From: a virus
Virus record (IMG/VR): IMGVR_UViG_3300024344_003498
Coordinates: 1-49,597 of that record
Reading direction: 5' to 3' (one strand)
Length of the DNA: 49,597 bases
Every line of letters begins with the position of its first letter. Position 1 is the stretch's first letter. The translations under genes and the position numbers were made by a program. The notes below the pieces were generated by a model, which saw nothing but the letters and a program-made list of their open reading frames with translations, had not been told where the DNA came from and searched no databases. Below are positions 16,501 through 23,337 of this stretch, piece by piece.

Positions 16501-18147
16501 TTAACCCTCACAGGATGAGCAGTTCAATATTGATCGAGCTAGTTCTTGGCTAGGATTTGCACTTCTCTGATAGTAGAAGCTCTTAACTCCACTTTCCCAA
16601 CCAAAAATTAGAAGTTCGCTTACTTGTCTGGGGGGACATTTGGGAGAAACCATTATATTGAGGCTTTGACCTTGATCTATATAACTTTGACGCTGTGAAG
16701 CTTGAATAACAATTTCTTTTTGAGAAATTTCTCCAAAAGTCTTAAATACATCTTTTTCTTCTTGAGTGAGAAAGTCGAGATGTTGAACCGATCCTCCTTT
16801 TTGTAAAATAGATTTCCAAGTGGCCTGAGTATTCTTTTTTTTGTCCTCTAAAAGTTTTTCTAGATAAGGATTTTTGTAGGTAAACTTTCCTTTAGCTAAG
16901 TCTTTAGTAAAATAATTACTATTCAGAGGTTCAATTGATGGGGATACTTGCCCTAAAATAAAAGAACTGGATGTGGTCGGAGCAATGGCCATGGTGGTCA
17001 TATTGCGTCTTCCATAACCTTTCAGGTGCTCAGGTTCTCCAATCAGCACAGCTAATTCTTTAGTAGCTTGATTTGATTTTTTCTTAATTGTCTTGTGAAT
17101 TTCAGCATTTAAAAATTTAGCCTCCATGCTCTCAAAGGCTATCATCTTATCTTGTAATAAAGAGTGCCATCCTAGAACCCCTACCCCTAAAGCTCTCTGT
17201 TTTTTTGCAAAGTTGTGAGAGGCTTTCATGAAGGGAATATTTTTAGTCTTCTTTATATATTCTTCCATTACGGCATCTAAAAAATAGACTAGCATTTGAA
17301 TTGCATCTGTCCCTTTAATTTCTTCCCACTTAACTAGATTCAAAGAAGATAAACAACAAACAAAAGATTCTTCCTCAGAGGAATGGAGAAATATTTCACT
17401 ACATAAATTAGAAGCACTAATTTTTAATTTTTTATCCCTGTAGGGTTTGGGGGCATTCTTGTTGGCTGTGTCTGTAAAAAACAAATAAGGGTATCCTGTC
17501 TCAAATCTTTTTCTTATTACTGAAGCCCATACGAGTCTTTTTTTTCTGTCTCCTTGTATTAAAGATCTCATCCACTCATCGGTAATGCAGACCCCAAAAG
17601 ACATTTCTTGGATGGCATTACCCTCCCCTCTTATTCTTAGAAATTCAGATACGTCAGGATGATCAATTGGCAGGTAAGCCGCAAAAGATCCTCTCCTCAC
17701 ATTACTTTGTGAAACAACAGAAGATACCTTGTCAAAAAGTTCCATAAAATGGACTGGTCCACTTGAGGTTCCTCCTGCCGAAATTTCTCCCCCTCTTTTC
17801 CTTAGATCTCCGAAGTAAGCAGAAGTGCCAGCCCCGTGTTTTGTTTGCATTCCTACCTCGGCTTGTTTTTCCAAAATGGAATCCATCCTGTCCTCTATAA
17901 ATACCCCATTACAGGATACAGGTAAGCCTCTCTCCCTACCAAAATTTGCCCAAATGGGGCTAGCAAGAGAATAAAACCCTTGAGACAAATAGCTTTCAAA
18001 TTTTTCCGCAAAACCTTTGATTTTGAGATACTTTTCAGCAGCAACGGCTATATCATGTCCTCGTTGTTCTGCTGATTCTCCATCTTGAAGATATCCTCTT
18101 TTTAAAAAATCGCGAGAATCCTTATTAAGCCATTTATATTTCTTCAT
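16501..18147 (-). CDS. nrdA: Class I ribonucleotide reductase, large subunit, no ATP cone
   Basis: A 548-residue catalytic subunit that reduces ribonucleotides to deoxyribonucleotides. All core residues are visible. The redox pair is C79 (PVSCNGVF) with C265 (CCLSSLNL). The N-C-E active site is N247, C249 and E251 in SNLCSEIF. The radical-transfer tyrosine pair is in SFYYQRSA, and the C-terminal cysteine pair is CSSC. The protein is about 200 residues shorter than E. coli NrdA: it starts directly at the catalytic domain and lacks the N-terminal ATP-cone. Overall allosteric dATP inhibition is therefore expected to be lost, as in other phage enzymes. It overlaps nrdB by one base and follows it in the operon. 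Confidence 0.93.
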   Translation of the reverse strand: MKKYKWLNKDSRDFLKRGYLQDGESAEQRGHDIAVAAEKYLKIKGFAEKFESYLSQGFYSLASPIWANFGRERGLPVSCNGVFIEDRMDSILEKQAEVGMQTKHGAGTSAYFGDLRKRGGEISAGGTSSGPVHFMELFDKVSSVVSQSNVRRGSFAAYLPIDHPDVSEFLRIRGEGNAIQEMSFGVCITDEWMRSLIQGDRKKRLVWASVIRKRFETGYPYLFFTDTANKNAPKPYRDKKLKISASNLCSEIFLHSSEEESFVCCLSSLNLVKWEEIKGTDAIQMLVYFLDAVMEEYIKKTKNIPFMKASHNFAKKQRALGVGVLGWHSLLQDKMIAFESMEAKFLNAEIHKTIKKKSNQATKELAVLIGEPEHLKGYGRRNMTTMAIAPTTSSSFILGQVSPSIEPLNSNYFTKDLAKGKFTYKNPYLEKLLEDKKKNTQATWKSILQKGGSVQHLDFLTQEEKDVFKTFGEISQKEIVIQASQRQSYIDQGQSLNIMVSPKCPPRQVSELLIFGWESGVKSFYYQRSANPSQELARSILNCSSCEG

Positions 18148-19118
18148 TAAAAAAGGTCGTCAGCGTCAAATGTTTGAGAGTTCTTGGAATATTCCACAGG
18201 GCGAGAATGGAAGAAGTCAGTGGCATTATTACCAAGCAACTCCTCCTCAAACCACATTGTATCTTCCAATAAAGAAGTGTCAACATCAAACGCTGAATCA
18301 AAGCCGATTTTTTCTAAGGAGTCATTAATTCTATTTTTAATAAACTCTTTTAAGATGTCGGCGCTGAGTCCTTTCTCATTAAATCCATTAACCATCCAAT
18401 CTACAAGATAACTTTCTGCCACAAAAGCTGCTTTAGCTTCGCTCGAAATTCTTTCCTCTAATTCCTCATCAAAAAGTTCAGGGTGTTCACTTCGGATGGT
18501 GTTTATAATTTTAATACCCGCAAGAGCATGAATGTTTTCTTCGTTTCTGGTATATTTAACCTGTTGCCCTGTATCCTTCAAAACATTTCTGTATCGGTTA
18601 AACCAATTAATAACATAAAATTGACTAAAGAGTGATACATTTTCCACAAACAAAGTAAAAAGAGTTAGGGCATAAACATATTGTTTTTTGGAATCTTTGT
18701 AAAATTTGTGATTATATTTGCGGAGATATTTTACTCTCCCCTCAATAAAATCTAGTTTCAAATTTTCCTCAAAAACATCTTCTAATCCCAGGACTTTAAG
18801 AAGTCTCTCATAGGCATTATTGTGAATAACCTCAACATTAGCCATTACATAACCAAGGTCAGTTAAGCTAGGATGGGGGAGGTTATCACCTAGCTTACTC
18901 CAAAACTTTTTGACTGCCACCTCAATCTGCCCAATTGCGGAAAGAGTCCTAATAATCATCTCTTTTTCGTCTTCGTTGAGGTTGACGTTAAAGTCCTGAA
19001 TATCACTACTAAAACTAAATTCCTTGTCGGTCCAAAACCCATTGTGCATTGCCTCTATAAACTCCTGCGCCCATGGATAGTGGTCGGGCTTCCTCGATAC
19101 TTGCTCTTCAAAAATCAT
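18147..19118 (-). CDS. nrdB: Class I ribonucleotide reductase, small subunit
   Basis: A 323-residue radical-generating subunit, counted from the ATG at 19118. Metal ligands of the ferritin-like fold are visible as E66 (IGQIEV), E96 and H99 (NVEVIH), E160 (FVENVS) and E194 with H197 (EENIHA). The radical tyrosine is Y103, four residues after the first histidine, as in E. coli HSRSY, so a tyrosyl-radical enzyme is likely. The C-terminal tail (SQTFDADDLF) should dock to NrdA. A TTG at 19145 would add nine residues. I prefer the ATG because a TTGACA/TAAAAT promoter overlaps the longer start and would place transcription near 19120. This would make the message nearly leaderless. Confidence 0.92.
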   Translation of the reverse strand: MIFEEQVSRKPDHYPWAQEFIEAMHNGFWTDKEFSFSSDIQDFNVNLNEDEKEMIIRTLSAIGQIEVAVKKFWSKLGDNLPHPSLTDLGYVMANVEVIHNNAYERLLKVLGLEDVFEENLKLDFIEGRVKYLRKYNHKFYKDSKKQYVYALTLFTLFVENVSLFSQFYVINWFNRYRNVLKDTGQQVKYTRNEENIHALAGIKIINTIRSEHPELFDEELEERISSEAKAAFVAESYLVDWMVNGFNEKGLSADILKEFIKNRINDSLEKIGFDSAFDVDTSLLEDTMWFEEELLGNNATDFFHSRPVEYSKNSQTFDADDLF

Positions 19119-19126
19119 GTTAAAGG

Positions 19127-19156
19127 ATTTTACACCTAGCTCCAATGCTGTGTCAA
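19127..19156 (-). promoter_or_regulatory. Candidate sigma-70 promoter for nrdBA
   Basis: On the minus strand a perfect -35 box TTGACA (19156-19151) is followed after 18 bases by TAAAAT (19132-19127, five of six matches to TATAAT). Initiation would fall near 19120, two bases before the preferred nrdB ATG at 19118. The close spacing is unusual but also seen at the Hsp20 gene here. Confidence 0.45.
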
Positions 19157-19186
19157 GTCAATTAGAAAATTTCCGAAAAAATTAAT

Positions 19187-19214
19187 TTGACAGATGAATA
19201 TTTGGCCATATAAT
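19187..19214 (+). promoter_or_regulatory. Consensus sigma-70 promoter for the plus-strand operon
   Basis: TTGACA at 19187-19192 and TATAAT at 19209-19214, separated by 16 bases: both hexamers are perfect consensus. It faces the sigma-like gene at 19365 and would give a leader of roughly 145 bases that contains the palindromes at 19270-19295. It is the strongest-looking promoter in the window and points to recognition by host RNA polymerase, probably early in infection. Confidence 0.75.
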
Positions 19215-19269
19215 ATACCGTGAAACGGGATAACGCTTCTTAGAACTATAACGTCATAGGTTTAGTATT

Positions 19270-19306
19270 ACGTTATTCTTAACGTAAAACGTTTTATAAA
19301 TATAAT
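19270..19306 (+). promoter_or_regulatory. Stacked palindromes and TATAAATA/TATAAT box before the sigma-like gene
   Basis: ACGTTA-TTCT-TAACGT (19270-19285) is a perfect 6-bp inverted repeat. It abuts the perfect 10-bp palindrome AAAACGTTTT (19286-19295). TATAAATA (19295-19302) and TATAAT (19301-19306) follow directly. A further AACGT lies at 19250-19254. The recurring AACGT core looks like a multi-site operator, or a second, regulated start point. No clear -35 box accompanies it. Confidence 0.45.
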
Positions 19307-19364
19307 ATTAATATCAAGAATTGAAATTTCAGTTTTTGTGGAAAAAGGTAAAATAGGAGATATA

Positions 19365-19946
19365 ATGGGTGCAGTGAAAAGCGACCTGAATTTAATTTCT
19401 AAAATTCAAGACGATAATGACCAAGACAGTTTGTTGGAGATCATTGATCGCCACTCTGGTATTTTTCATTCAATGGTTAACTATTTCATGTCTCACCCAC
19501 AAAATGTTTTTGATAAAAATCAGATAGTAGGAGAAAAAGATTCCACTATTTATTCTGCGGCATTGAATTACAATCCCGATAAAAACACAAAATTTTCCAC
19601 TCACTTAGCAAACCAGACAAAATGGAAATGCTTAAATATTCTCAATAAAAAGAAAAAAAATAGAGAAATTTTTATTGATGATGAAAATACTTACATAGAA
19701 CCCCAGTGTGAAAGTTTTATTTACGATATAAACAAAGATGAAGCATTATCTGTGTTTAAATCTTGTCTTGAGGAAGAAAAAGATGAAAGAGTAAAAAAAA
19801 TAGTTGACATGAGATATGGGGGCGTTAATAATAAGCTCACACCTTGGAGGTTTATAGCGAAAGAGCTTGACATGAGCATTCAGGGCTGTATTAATATTCA
19901 CAATAAGTTTATCAACAAAGTCAAAAAAGAAGGAAAATATGTATAA
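19365..19946 (+). CDS. Small sigma-70-family-like transcription factor
   Basis: About 193 residues. A region-2-like core reads YSAALNYNPDKNTKFSTHLA followed by NQTKWKCLNI, resembling the sigma 2.3-2.4 helix (...fdpxrgxkFSTYaxxwIr). The C-terminal WRFIAKELDMSIQGCINIHNKFINKV looks like the region 4.2 helix-turn-helix. The middle is acidic and lysine-rich. A GTG at 19338 would add nine codons; I chose the ATG at 19365 because AGGAGA lies five bases upstream. It is the first gene of the plus-strand operon behind a consensus sigma-70 promoter and overlaps ssb by eight bases. It probably redirects host RNA polymerase to later phage genes. Confidence 0.7.
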   Translation: MGAVKSDLNLISKIQDDNDQDSLLEIIDRHSGIFHSMVNYFMSHPQNVFDKNQIVGEKDSTIYSAALNYNPDKNTKFSTHLANQTKWKCLNILNKKKKNREIFIDDENTYIEPQCESFIYDINKDEALSVFKSCLEEEKDERVKKIVDMRYGGVNNKLTPWRFIAKELDMSIQGCINIHNKFINKVKKEGKYV

Positions 19947-20298
19947 TTCAATCACAGCAGCAGCCTATTTAGTAAAAGATCCTGAAGCCAGAACTACAAG
20001 CAACGGTAAAAAAGTTGTTAATCTAAGAGCGGGGGTTTCTACCTCAAACGCTAAAAACAAATGTTTTGTTGATATCGAGTATTGGGATAAGACCGCAGAG
20101 ATCGCAGAAAAATACTTAACCAAAGGAAGAGAATTTATTGTTCAGGGAGAACTGTGTATGTCTTCTTGGGAGAAGGATGGAAAAAATTTCAGCAAATACT
20201 TTATCCGTGGCAAAGACCTTCAGTTTTTGAGTTCTGGGAAAAAGTCAGAGTCAGGAACTGAGAAATCCGAAGAGTCCGAAGATTCGGTCCCTTTTTAA
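19939..20298 (+). CDS. ssb: Single-stranded DNA-binding protein
   Basis: A 119-residue OB-fold protein. The opening MYNSITAAAYLVKDPEARTT followed by GKKVVNLRAGVS is the standard SSB beta-1/beta-2 pattern (G-x-L-x-x-D-P-E-x-R...G). FVDIEYWDKTAEIAEKYLTKG and VQGELCMSSWEKDGK match the central W-x-K-x-A-E-x-x-x-x-x-L-x-K-G and strand-4 segments. A serine/glutamate-rich tail ends DSVPF, like the DDIPF tip that binds partner proteins. It protects single-stranded DNA during phage replication and recombination, presumably with the RecA and DnaB encoded at the left of the window. It starts inside the end of the sigma-like gene and shares one base with the next start. Confidence 0.92.
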   Translation: MYNSITAAAYLVKDPEARTTSNGKKVVNLRAGVSTSNAKNKCFVDIEYWDKTAEIAEKYLTKGREFIVQGELCMSSWEKDGKNFSKYFIRGKDLQFLSSGKKSESGTEKSEESEDSVPF

Positions 20299-21377
20299 TG
20301 AAACTTCTTATAGAGGCTCCACTTAATGGCCTAAGCCTTGGCAATGTTACCTTTAATATTGTCAGGGAACTACAAAGAAAAAACGTAAGTCTGGGTTTAT
20401 TTCCTACGGGAGATATAGATCTAAGTGCTTACCCTCTCACTGATGAGATTAAGGCATTTATAGAATCAGCTATAAATAATAGGTTTGATTTTTTAAGTCC
20501 AGAGATACCAAATTTGAAGATTTGGCACATCAATGGTAGTGAAAACAGAAAAAATAAAAATCAATATCTTTATACCTTCTATGAATGCAATCAACCAACC
20601 TCGACAGAAATAAAAATCTGCGAAGCTCAAGAGAAAGTTTTTTTTAGTTCTTCTGAAGCCGCATCTCACTTTAAATCAAGTGGAGTTTCAAAAGGAACCC
20701 ATATCCCTCTTGGCCTTGATGAAGATTTCAAAAGAACAGGAAAAACATATCTAAAGGATGTTACTCATTTCGGTTTAATGGGTAAGTTTGAGAAAAGGAA
20801 ACACACTCAAAAAATAATTCAAACATGGCTTAAAAAATATGGAAATAATCCAAAATACCAACTTACTTGTTGTATTACTAATCCATTTTTTCAACCTAAC
20901 CAGATGCAGGGCTTACTTCAAGCCACTCTTGAAGGAAAAAGTTACAGCAATATAAACTTTCTCCCTATTTTAGCTAAAAATGATGAGGTAAATGAGCTTT
21001 TAAATTCAATTGATATTGATTTAACAGGGCTATCTGGGGGAGAGGGCTGGAATCTACCTTCTTTTAATGCTACATGCTTAGGAAAATGGAGCGTTGTTCT
21101 CAACGCTACTTCTCATAAAGATTGGGCTAACGAAGAAAATTGTATTTTAGTTAATCCGTCATCAACGATGCCTGTTGCCGATGGAATCTTTTTTAATGAA
21201 ACCGTTCCTTTTAATCAAGGAACTTTTCATAATTGGGAGGAAGAAGAGGCGGTGGCTGCAATGGAAAAAGCCGAATCTAAAGTAGGTCAACTTAACACAG
21301 AGGGACAAAAGTTAGCAGACAAGTTTACCTACAGCAAAACAGTAGATGCTATTCTAGACTGTATTTATAGCAGTTGA
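20298..21377 (+). CDS. GT-B glycosyltransferase (GT4-like), outside the main island
   Basis: A 359-residue protein. The N-terminus MKLLIEAPLNGLSLGNVTFN is the acceptor domain opening. THFGLMGKFEKRKHTQKIIQTWL starts the donor domain, with the G-K-x-x-x-R-K loop that binds donor phosphate. DLTGLSGGEGWNLPSFNATCLGKW follows, where E-G-W-x-L-P-x-F-x-A-x-x-x-G matches the EG(F/W)gLPxxEAmA motif of family 4, although the second glutamate is replaced by asparagine. The start codon shares one base with the ssb stop (TAATG). Being read from the consensus promoter with ssb and the sigma-like gene, it should be expressed earlier than the minus-strand glycan island. Substrates unknown. Confidence 0.75.
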   Translation: MKLLIEAPLNGLSLGNVTFNIVRELQRKNVSLGLFPTGDIDLSAYPLTDEIKAFIESAINNRFDFLSPEIPNLKIWHINGSENRKNKNQYLYTFYECNQPTSTEIKICEAQEKVFFSSSEAASHFKSSGVSKGTHIPLGLDEDFKRTGKTYLKDVTHFGLMGKFEKRKHTQKIIQTWLKKYGNNPKYQLTCCITNPFFQPNQMQGLLQATLEGKSYSNINFLPILAKNDEVNELLNSIDIDLTGLSGGEGWNLPSFNATCLGKWSVVLNATSHKDWANEENCILVNPSSTMPVADGIFFNETVPFNQGTFHNWEEEEAVAAMEKAESKVGQLNTEGQKLADKFTYSKTVDAILDCIYSS

Positions 21378-21409
21378 AGAATGGTGTATTTCTTGCTATA
21401 ATATAAATA
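21374..21409 (+). promoter_or_regulatory. Sigma-70 promoter plus TATAAATA box before Hsp20
   Basis: TTGAAG (21374-21379), a 17-base spacer and a perfect TATAAT (21397-21402) form a good sigma-70 promoter. TATAAATA (21402-21409), the T4-late-type -10 sequence, overlaps it and ends two bases before the Hsp20 ATG. Initiation from the sigma-70 box would lie almost at the start codon. Confidence 0.6.
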
Positions 21410-21410
21410 T

Positions 21411-21746
21411 ATGAATACTTTAATTAACACACTTTTTAATGATTTAAATGTTTTGTCACCCAGAGATCTAATGATTCGAAAAAAATCATGCGTATCTGAT
21501 CAGGGAGATGTATATACCGCAGAGGTTGAATTAGCTGGCTTCAGCAAAAAGGACATTTCTATCCGAATTTCGGACGGAGTTTTAGAACTTGATGCAAAAA
21601 ACAAGGACCGCTCCCAAAAATTTAAATTACATTTAAATGATTTGGTGGCAGAGGATCACATTTCCGCTGATCTTAAAAATGGACTACTTAAACTTACCCT
21701 TCCTAAAAAAACCGTTGCAGAGGCTCGGGAAATTAAAATTATGTGA
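21411..21746 (+). CDS. Hsp20/alpha-crystallin small heat-shock protein
   Basis: A 111-residue chaperone that binds unfolded protein without ATP. The alpha-crystallin domain is clear: YTAEVELAGFSKKDISIRIS, then DGVLELDAKNKD and ADLKNGLLKLTLPK. The A-x-x-x-x-G-L-L-x-x-x-L-P-K signature is complete. The short N-terminal arm (MNTLINTLFNDLN) is typical, which supports the start at 21411, although the promoter leaves almost no leader. The C-terminus EIKIM could supply the I-x-I oligomerisation motif. Hsp20 genes are widespread in T4-like cyanophages and other aquatic phages, where they may aid virion assembly under stress. It is followed directly by a structured RNA and a terminator. Confidence 0.93.
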   Translation: MNTLINTLFNDLNVLSPRDLMIRKKSCVSDQGDVYTAEVELAGFSKKDISIRISDGVLELDAKNKDRSQKFKLHLNDLVAEDHISADLKNGLLKLTLPKKTVAEAREIKIM

Positions 21747-21837
21747 TGCTTCGGAGTCAGCGGTCTAGGTGTCCGCTACCACTACTGCTTAATGTAGTGA
21801 AGCTCCCCTGTGAGAAGCAACATAGTGAAAGAGGGGG
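21747..21837 (+). ncRNA. Structured RNA with predicted three-way junction and pseudoknot
   Basis: Starting right after the Hsp20 stop, TGCTTC (21747-21752) can pair with GAAGCA (21814-21819). This closes a junction that contains hairpin AGCGG/CCGCT (21759-21763 with 21773-21777) and hairpin CACTAC/GTAGTG (21780-21785 with 21794-21799). CTCCCC (21803-21808), inside the closed junction, can pair with GGGGG (21833-21837) outside it, making a pseudoknot. GGGGG is also the 5' arm of the terminator at 21828-21860, so the two structures exclude each other, as in transcription-attenuating riboswitches. The manA and wcaG motifs of marine phages occur near similar genes, but I cannot confirm membership. 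Confidence 0.55.
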
Positions 21838-21860
21838 TAGAAATACCCTCTCTTTCTTTT
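21828..21860 (+). terminator. Rho-independent terminator or attenuator
   Basis: GAGGGGGTA (21831-21839) pairs with TACCCTCTC (21844-21852) around a GAAA loop, with one G-U pair; flanking AAA/TTT extends the stem to 12 pairs. The tail TTTCTTTT runs to 21860. It ends only ten bases before the next ATG (21871), so the downstream gene depends on read-through. Confidence 0.75.
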
Positions 21861-21870
21861 ATAATGAATT

Positions 21871-22254
21871 ATGCCTATTTATGTTTATAAACACCCCGAA
21901 GAAGAGGAATATCGTGAGGTATTTCAAGGGATGAACGATGAACATATTTATTCGGAGGACGGTGTTGAGTGGAATAGAGTATTTCTTTCACCCAATGCCT
22001 CTATCGATAATTCGGTAGATCCTTATAATAAACAGCACTTTATTGATGCTACTTATAACAAAAAAGGAACCTTGGGAGATATGATGAATTTATCAGCAGA
22101 ACTTAGCGAAAAAAGGGCCGAAAAAGCGGGGGGAAAAGATCCTGTAAAAGAAAAATTCTATGATAATTATGCCAAAGATAGGAATGGAGCAGAACACCCT
22201 AACCGCAAGGGCAAAACTTACGAAAGTAAAAACGTAAAAGTTGATTACGATTAA
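21871..22254 (+). CDS. Small FmdB-like protein lacking the zinc cysteines
   Basis: A 127-residue charged protein. The N-terminus MPIYVYKHPEEEEYREVFQGM resembles the MPxYxYxCxxCgxxxE opening of FmdB-type zinc ribbons, but no cysteine is present, so a metal site is absent. EWNRVFLSPNASID resembles the W-x-R-v-f/i stretch that follows in those proteins. The C-terminal half is lysine-rich and probably disordered. The start is separated from a strong terminator by only ten bases and no Shine-Dalgarno is visible, so its expression may be controlled by the RNA structure upstream. It ends four bases inside the convergent tail gene. Function unknown. Confidence 0.6.
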   Translation: MPIYVYKHPEEEEYREVFQGMNDEHIYSEDGVEWNRVFLSPNASIDNSVDPYNKQHFIDATYNKKGTLGDMMNLSAELSEKRAEKAGGKDPVKEKFYDNYAKDRNGAEHPNRKGKTYESKNVKVDYD

Positions 22255-23336
22255 TAATTTGTTCCGCTAATCTGTAAGCCTGTGGCTTCAGTTACCTCAA
22301 AACTAAAACCTGCATTAAAATTAAAAAACTCTCCAAGGGAAGAAGAATAAGAATAGCTATTTAGTTTAGCATCATTGATTTGATAAATCATTTGTTTACC
22401 ATCACCTTCCAAAACTAACTCAAAGCTATAATCGGAGTCGTTTTTCAATACTCCTGTCATAGCCCCGCTTTCCATTCCCGAAACTAGAGAAGAAACCTCG
22501 AAAACTCCCCTTGCAGGATATTGAGGTTCTCTGCCGTAGGCATAGTCACTTCCCAAGCCATAATTAGAAGTTCTGGGTATATCAACCGCCAAGGAAACGC
22601 TCTGGACTAAATGAACTCCTGATATGTTTTGTCCTCCTACTTGCAAGTTTTGCAGATTAACTGAACTTCCAGTTGAGGCTGGATTAACAACGATTGGAGC
22701 AGCGTTGCCCTGATCAAACTGAAATAAACTTAACCCAACCCGACTGTTGTTACCACTCTCCAAATTAATAGCGGGAGATTGCATGCTAGTCCCAGTAAGA
22801 GGTTCGAATTTTGTGTTTGAACAAATATAACTAGTGCTTACTTTGGGCAAACTACCTATAGAGTAAGAAAGCTGATACCTAGTGGGATAACAATTTCCAA
22901 AAGATATAGATGTCCATCCAGCCAAATCTAAAAGAGATTCATCAAAAGTTAAATTTGAAATAGCATCTTGTTCTTCATTAGGGGTTATTAAAAAATAAAA
23001 ATTAGTAGATTTATCTCCTACGTTAGAAAAAAAACTAGCATACTGAGAAGTTACATTCACTGCGGCATCTCTAAAGTGAGAAAATTCTTCGTTTCCAAAT
23101 TTTGGTTCGGGAATATAATCAACATTAAGTGTTACATCAGGTTGTCTAGCCATATCCCGCGTTACTAAGCCTTGCGACCCCAACTGCTTCATATCCGCTC
23201 TTGAGTATGAGATGGAAAAATTTGCGGATTGAACACCAGCATAAAGATTCAAATCCAAATTACTCGTAGAAAATGCTTCTGCACTATTTTGCACAGCAAT
23301 AACAGCATTGTTGGTTTTTATTACATTGCGAGCCAT
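22251..23336 (-). CDS. Tail-tube-like structural protein, paralogue of the main tail protein
   Basis: A 361-residue beta-rich protein, paralogous by eye to the protein at 36400-37575. Shared blocks in order are VQSANFSISYSRADMKQLGS, then GNCYPTRYQLSYSIGSLP, MQSPAINLESG, VQSVSLAVDIPRT and INDAKLNSYSYSSSLG; each has a close counterpart there (VQSANYSYTINRQDVNQYGE, GNCYVSDYSVDLSVGALP, FQSPAINQENG, VQSVSLSLPLSRT, KEAKLDSESFSSSIG). It is the last gene of the minus-strand tail module, downstream of the tape measure and lambda M-like genes, where tail-tip or baseplate genes are expected. A distal tail or tip ring built on a tube-like fold is the best guess. Confidence 0.7.
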   Translation of the reverse strand: MARNVIKTNNAVIAVQNSAEAFSTSNLDLNLYAGVQSANFSISYSRADMKQLGSQGLVTRDMARQPDVTLNVDYIPEPKFGNEEFSHFRDAAVNVTSQYASFFSNVGDKSTNFYFLITPNEEQDAISNLTFDESLLDLAGWTSISFGNCYPTRYQLSYSIGSLPKVSTSYICSNTKFEPLTGTSMQSPAINLESGNNSRVGLSLFQFDQGNAAPIVVNPASTGSSVNLQNLQVGGQNISGVHLVQSVSLAVDIPRTSNYGLGSDYAYGREPQYPARGVFEVSSLVSGMESGAMTGVLKNDSDYSFELVLEGDGKQMIYQINDAKLNSYSYSSSLGEFFNFNAGFSFEVTEATGLQISGTNY

Positions 23337-23337
23337 C

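Noticed and set aside
21743-21934. Open frame of 63 codons overlapping the Hsp20 end, the RNA element and the start of 21871
   Set aside because: It crosses the terminator hairpin, begins inside Hsp20 and has no ribosome site; the protein is cysteine- and arginine-rich noise.
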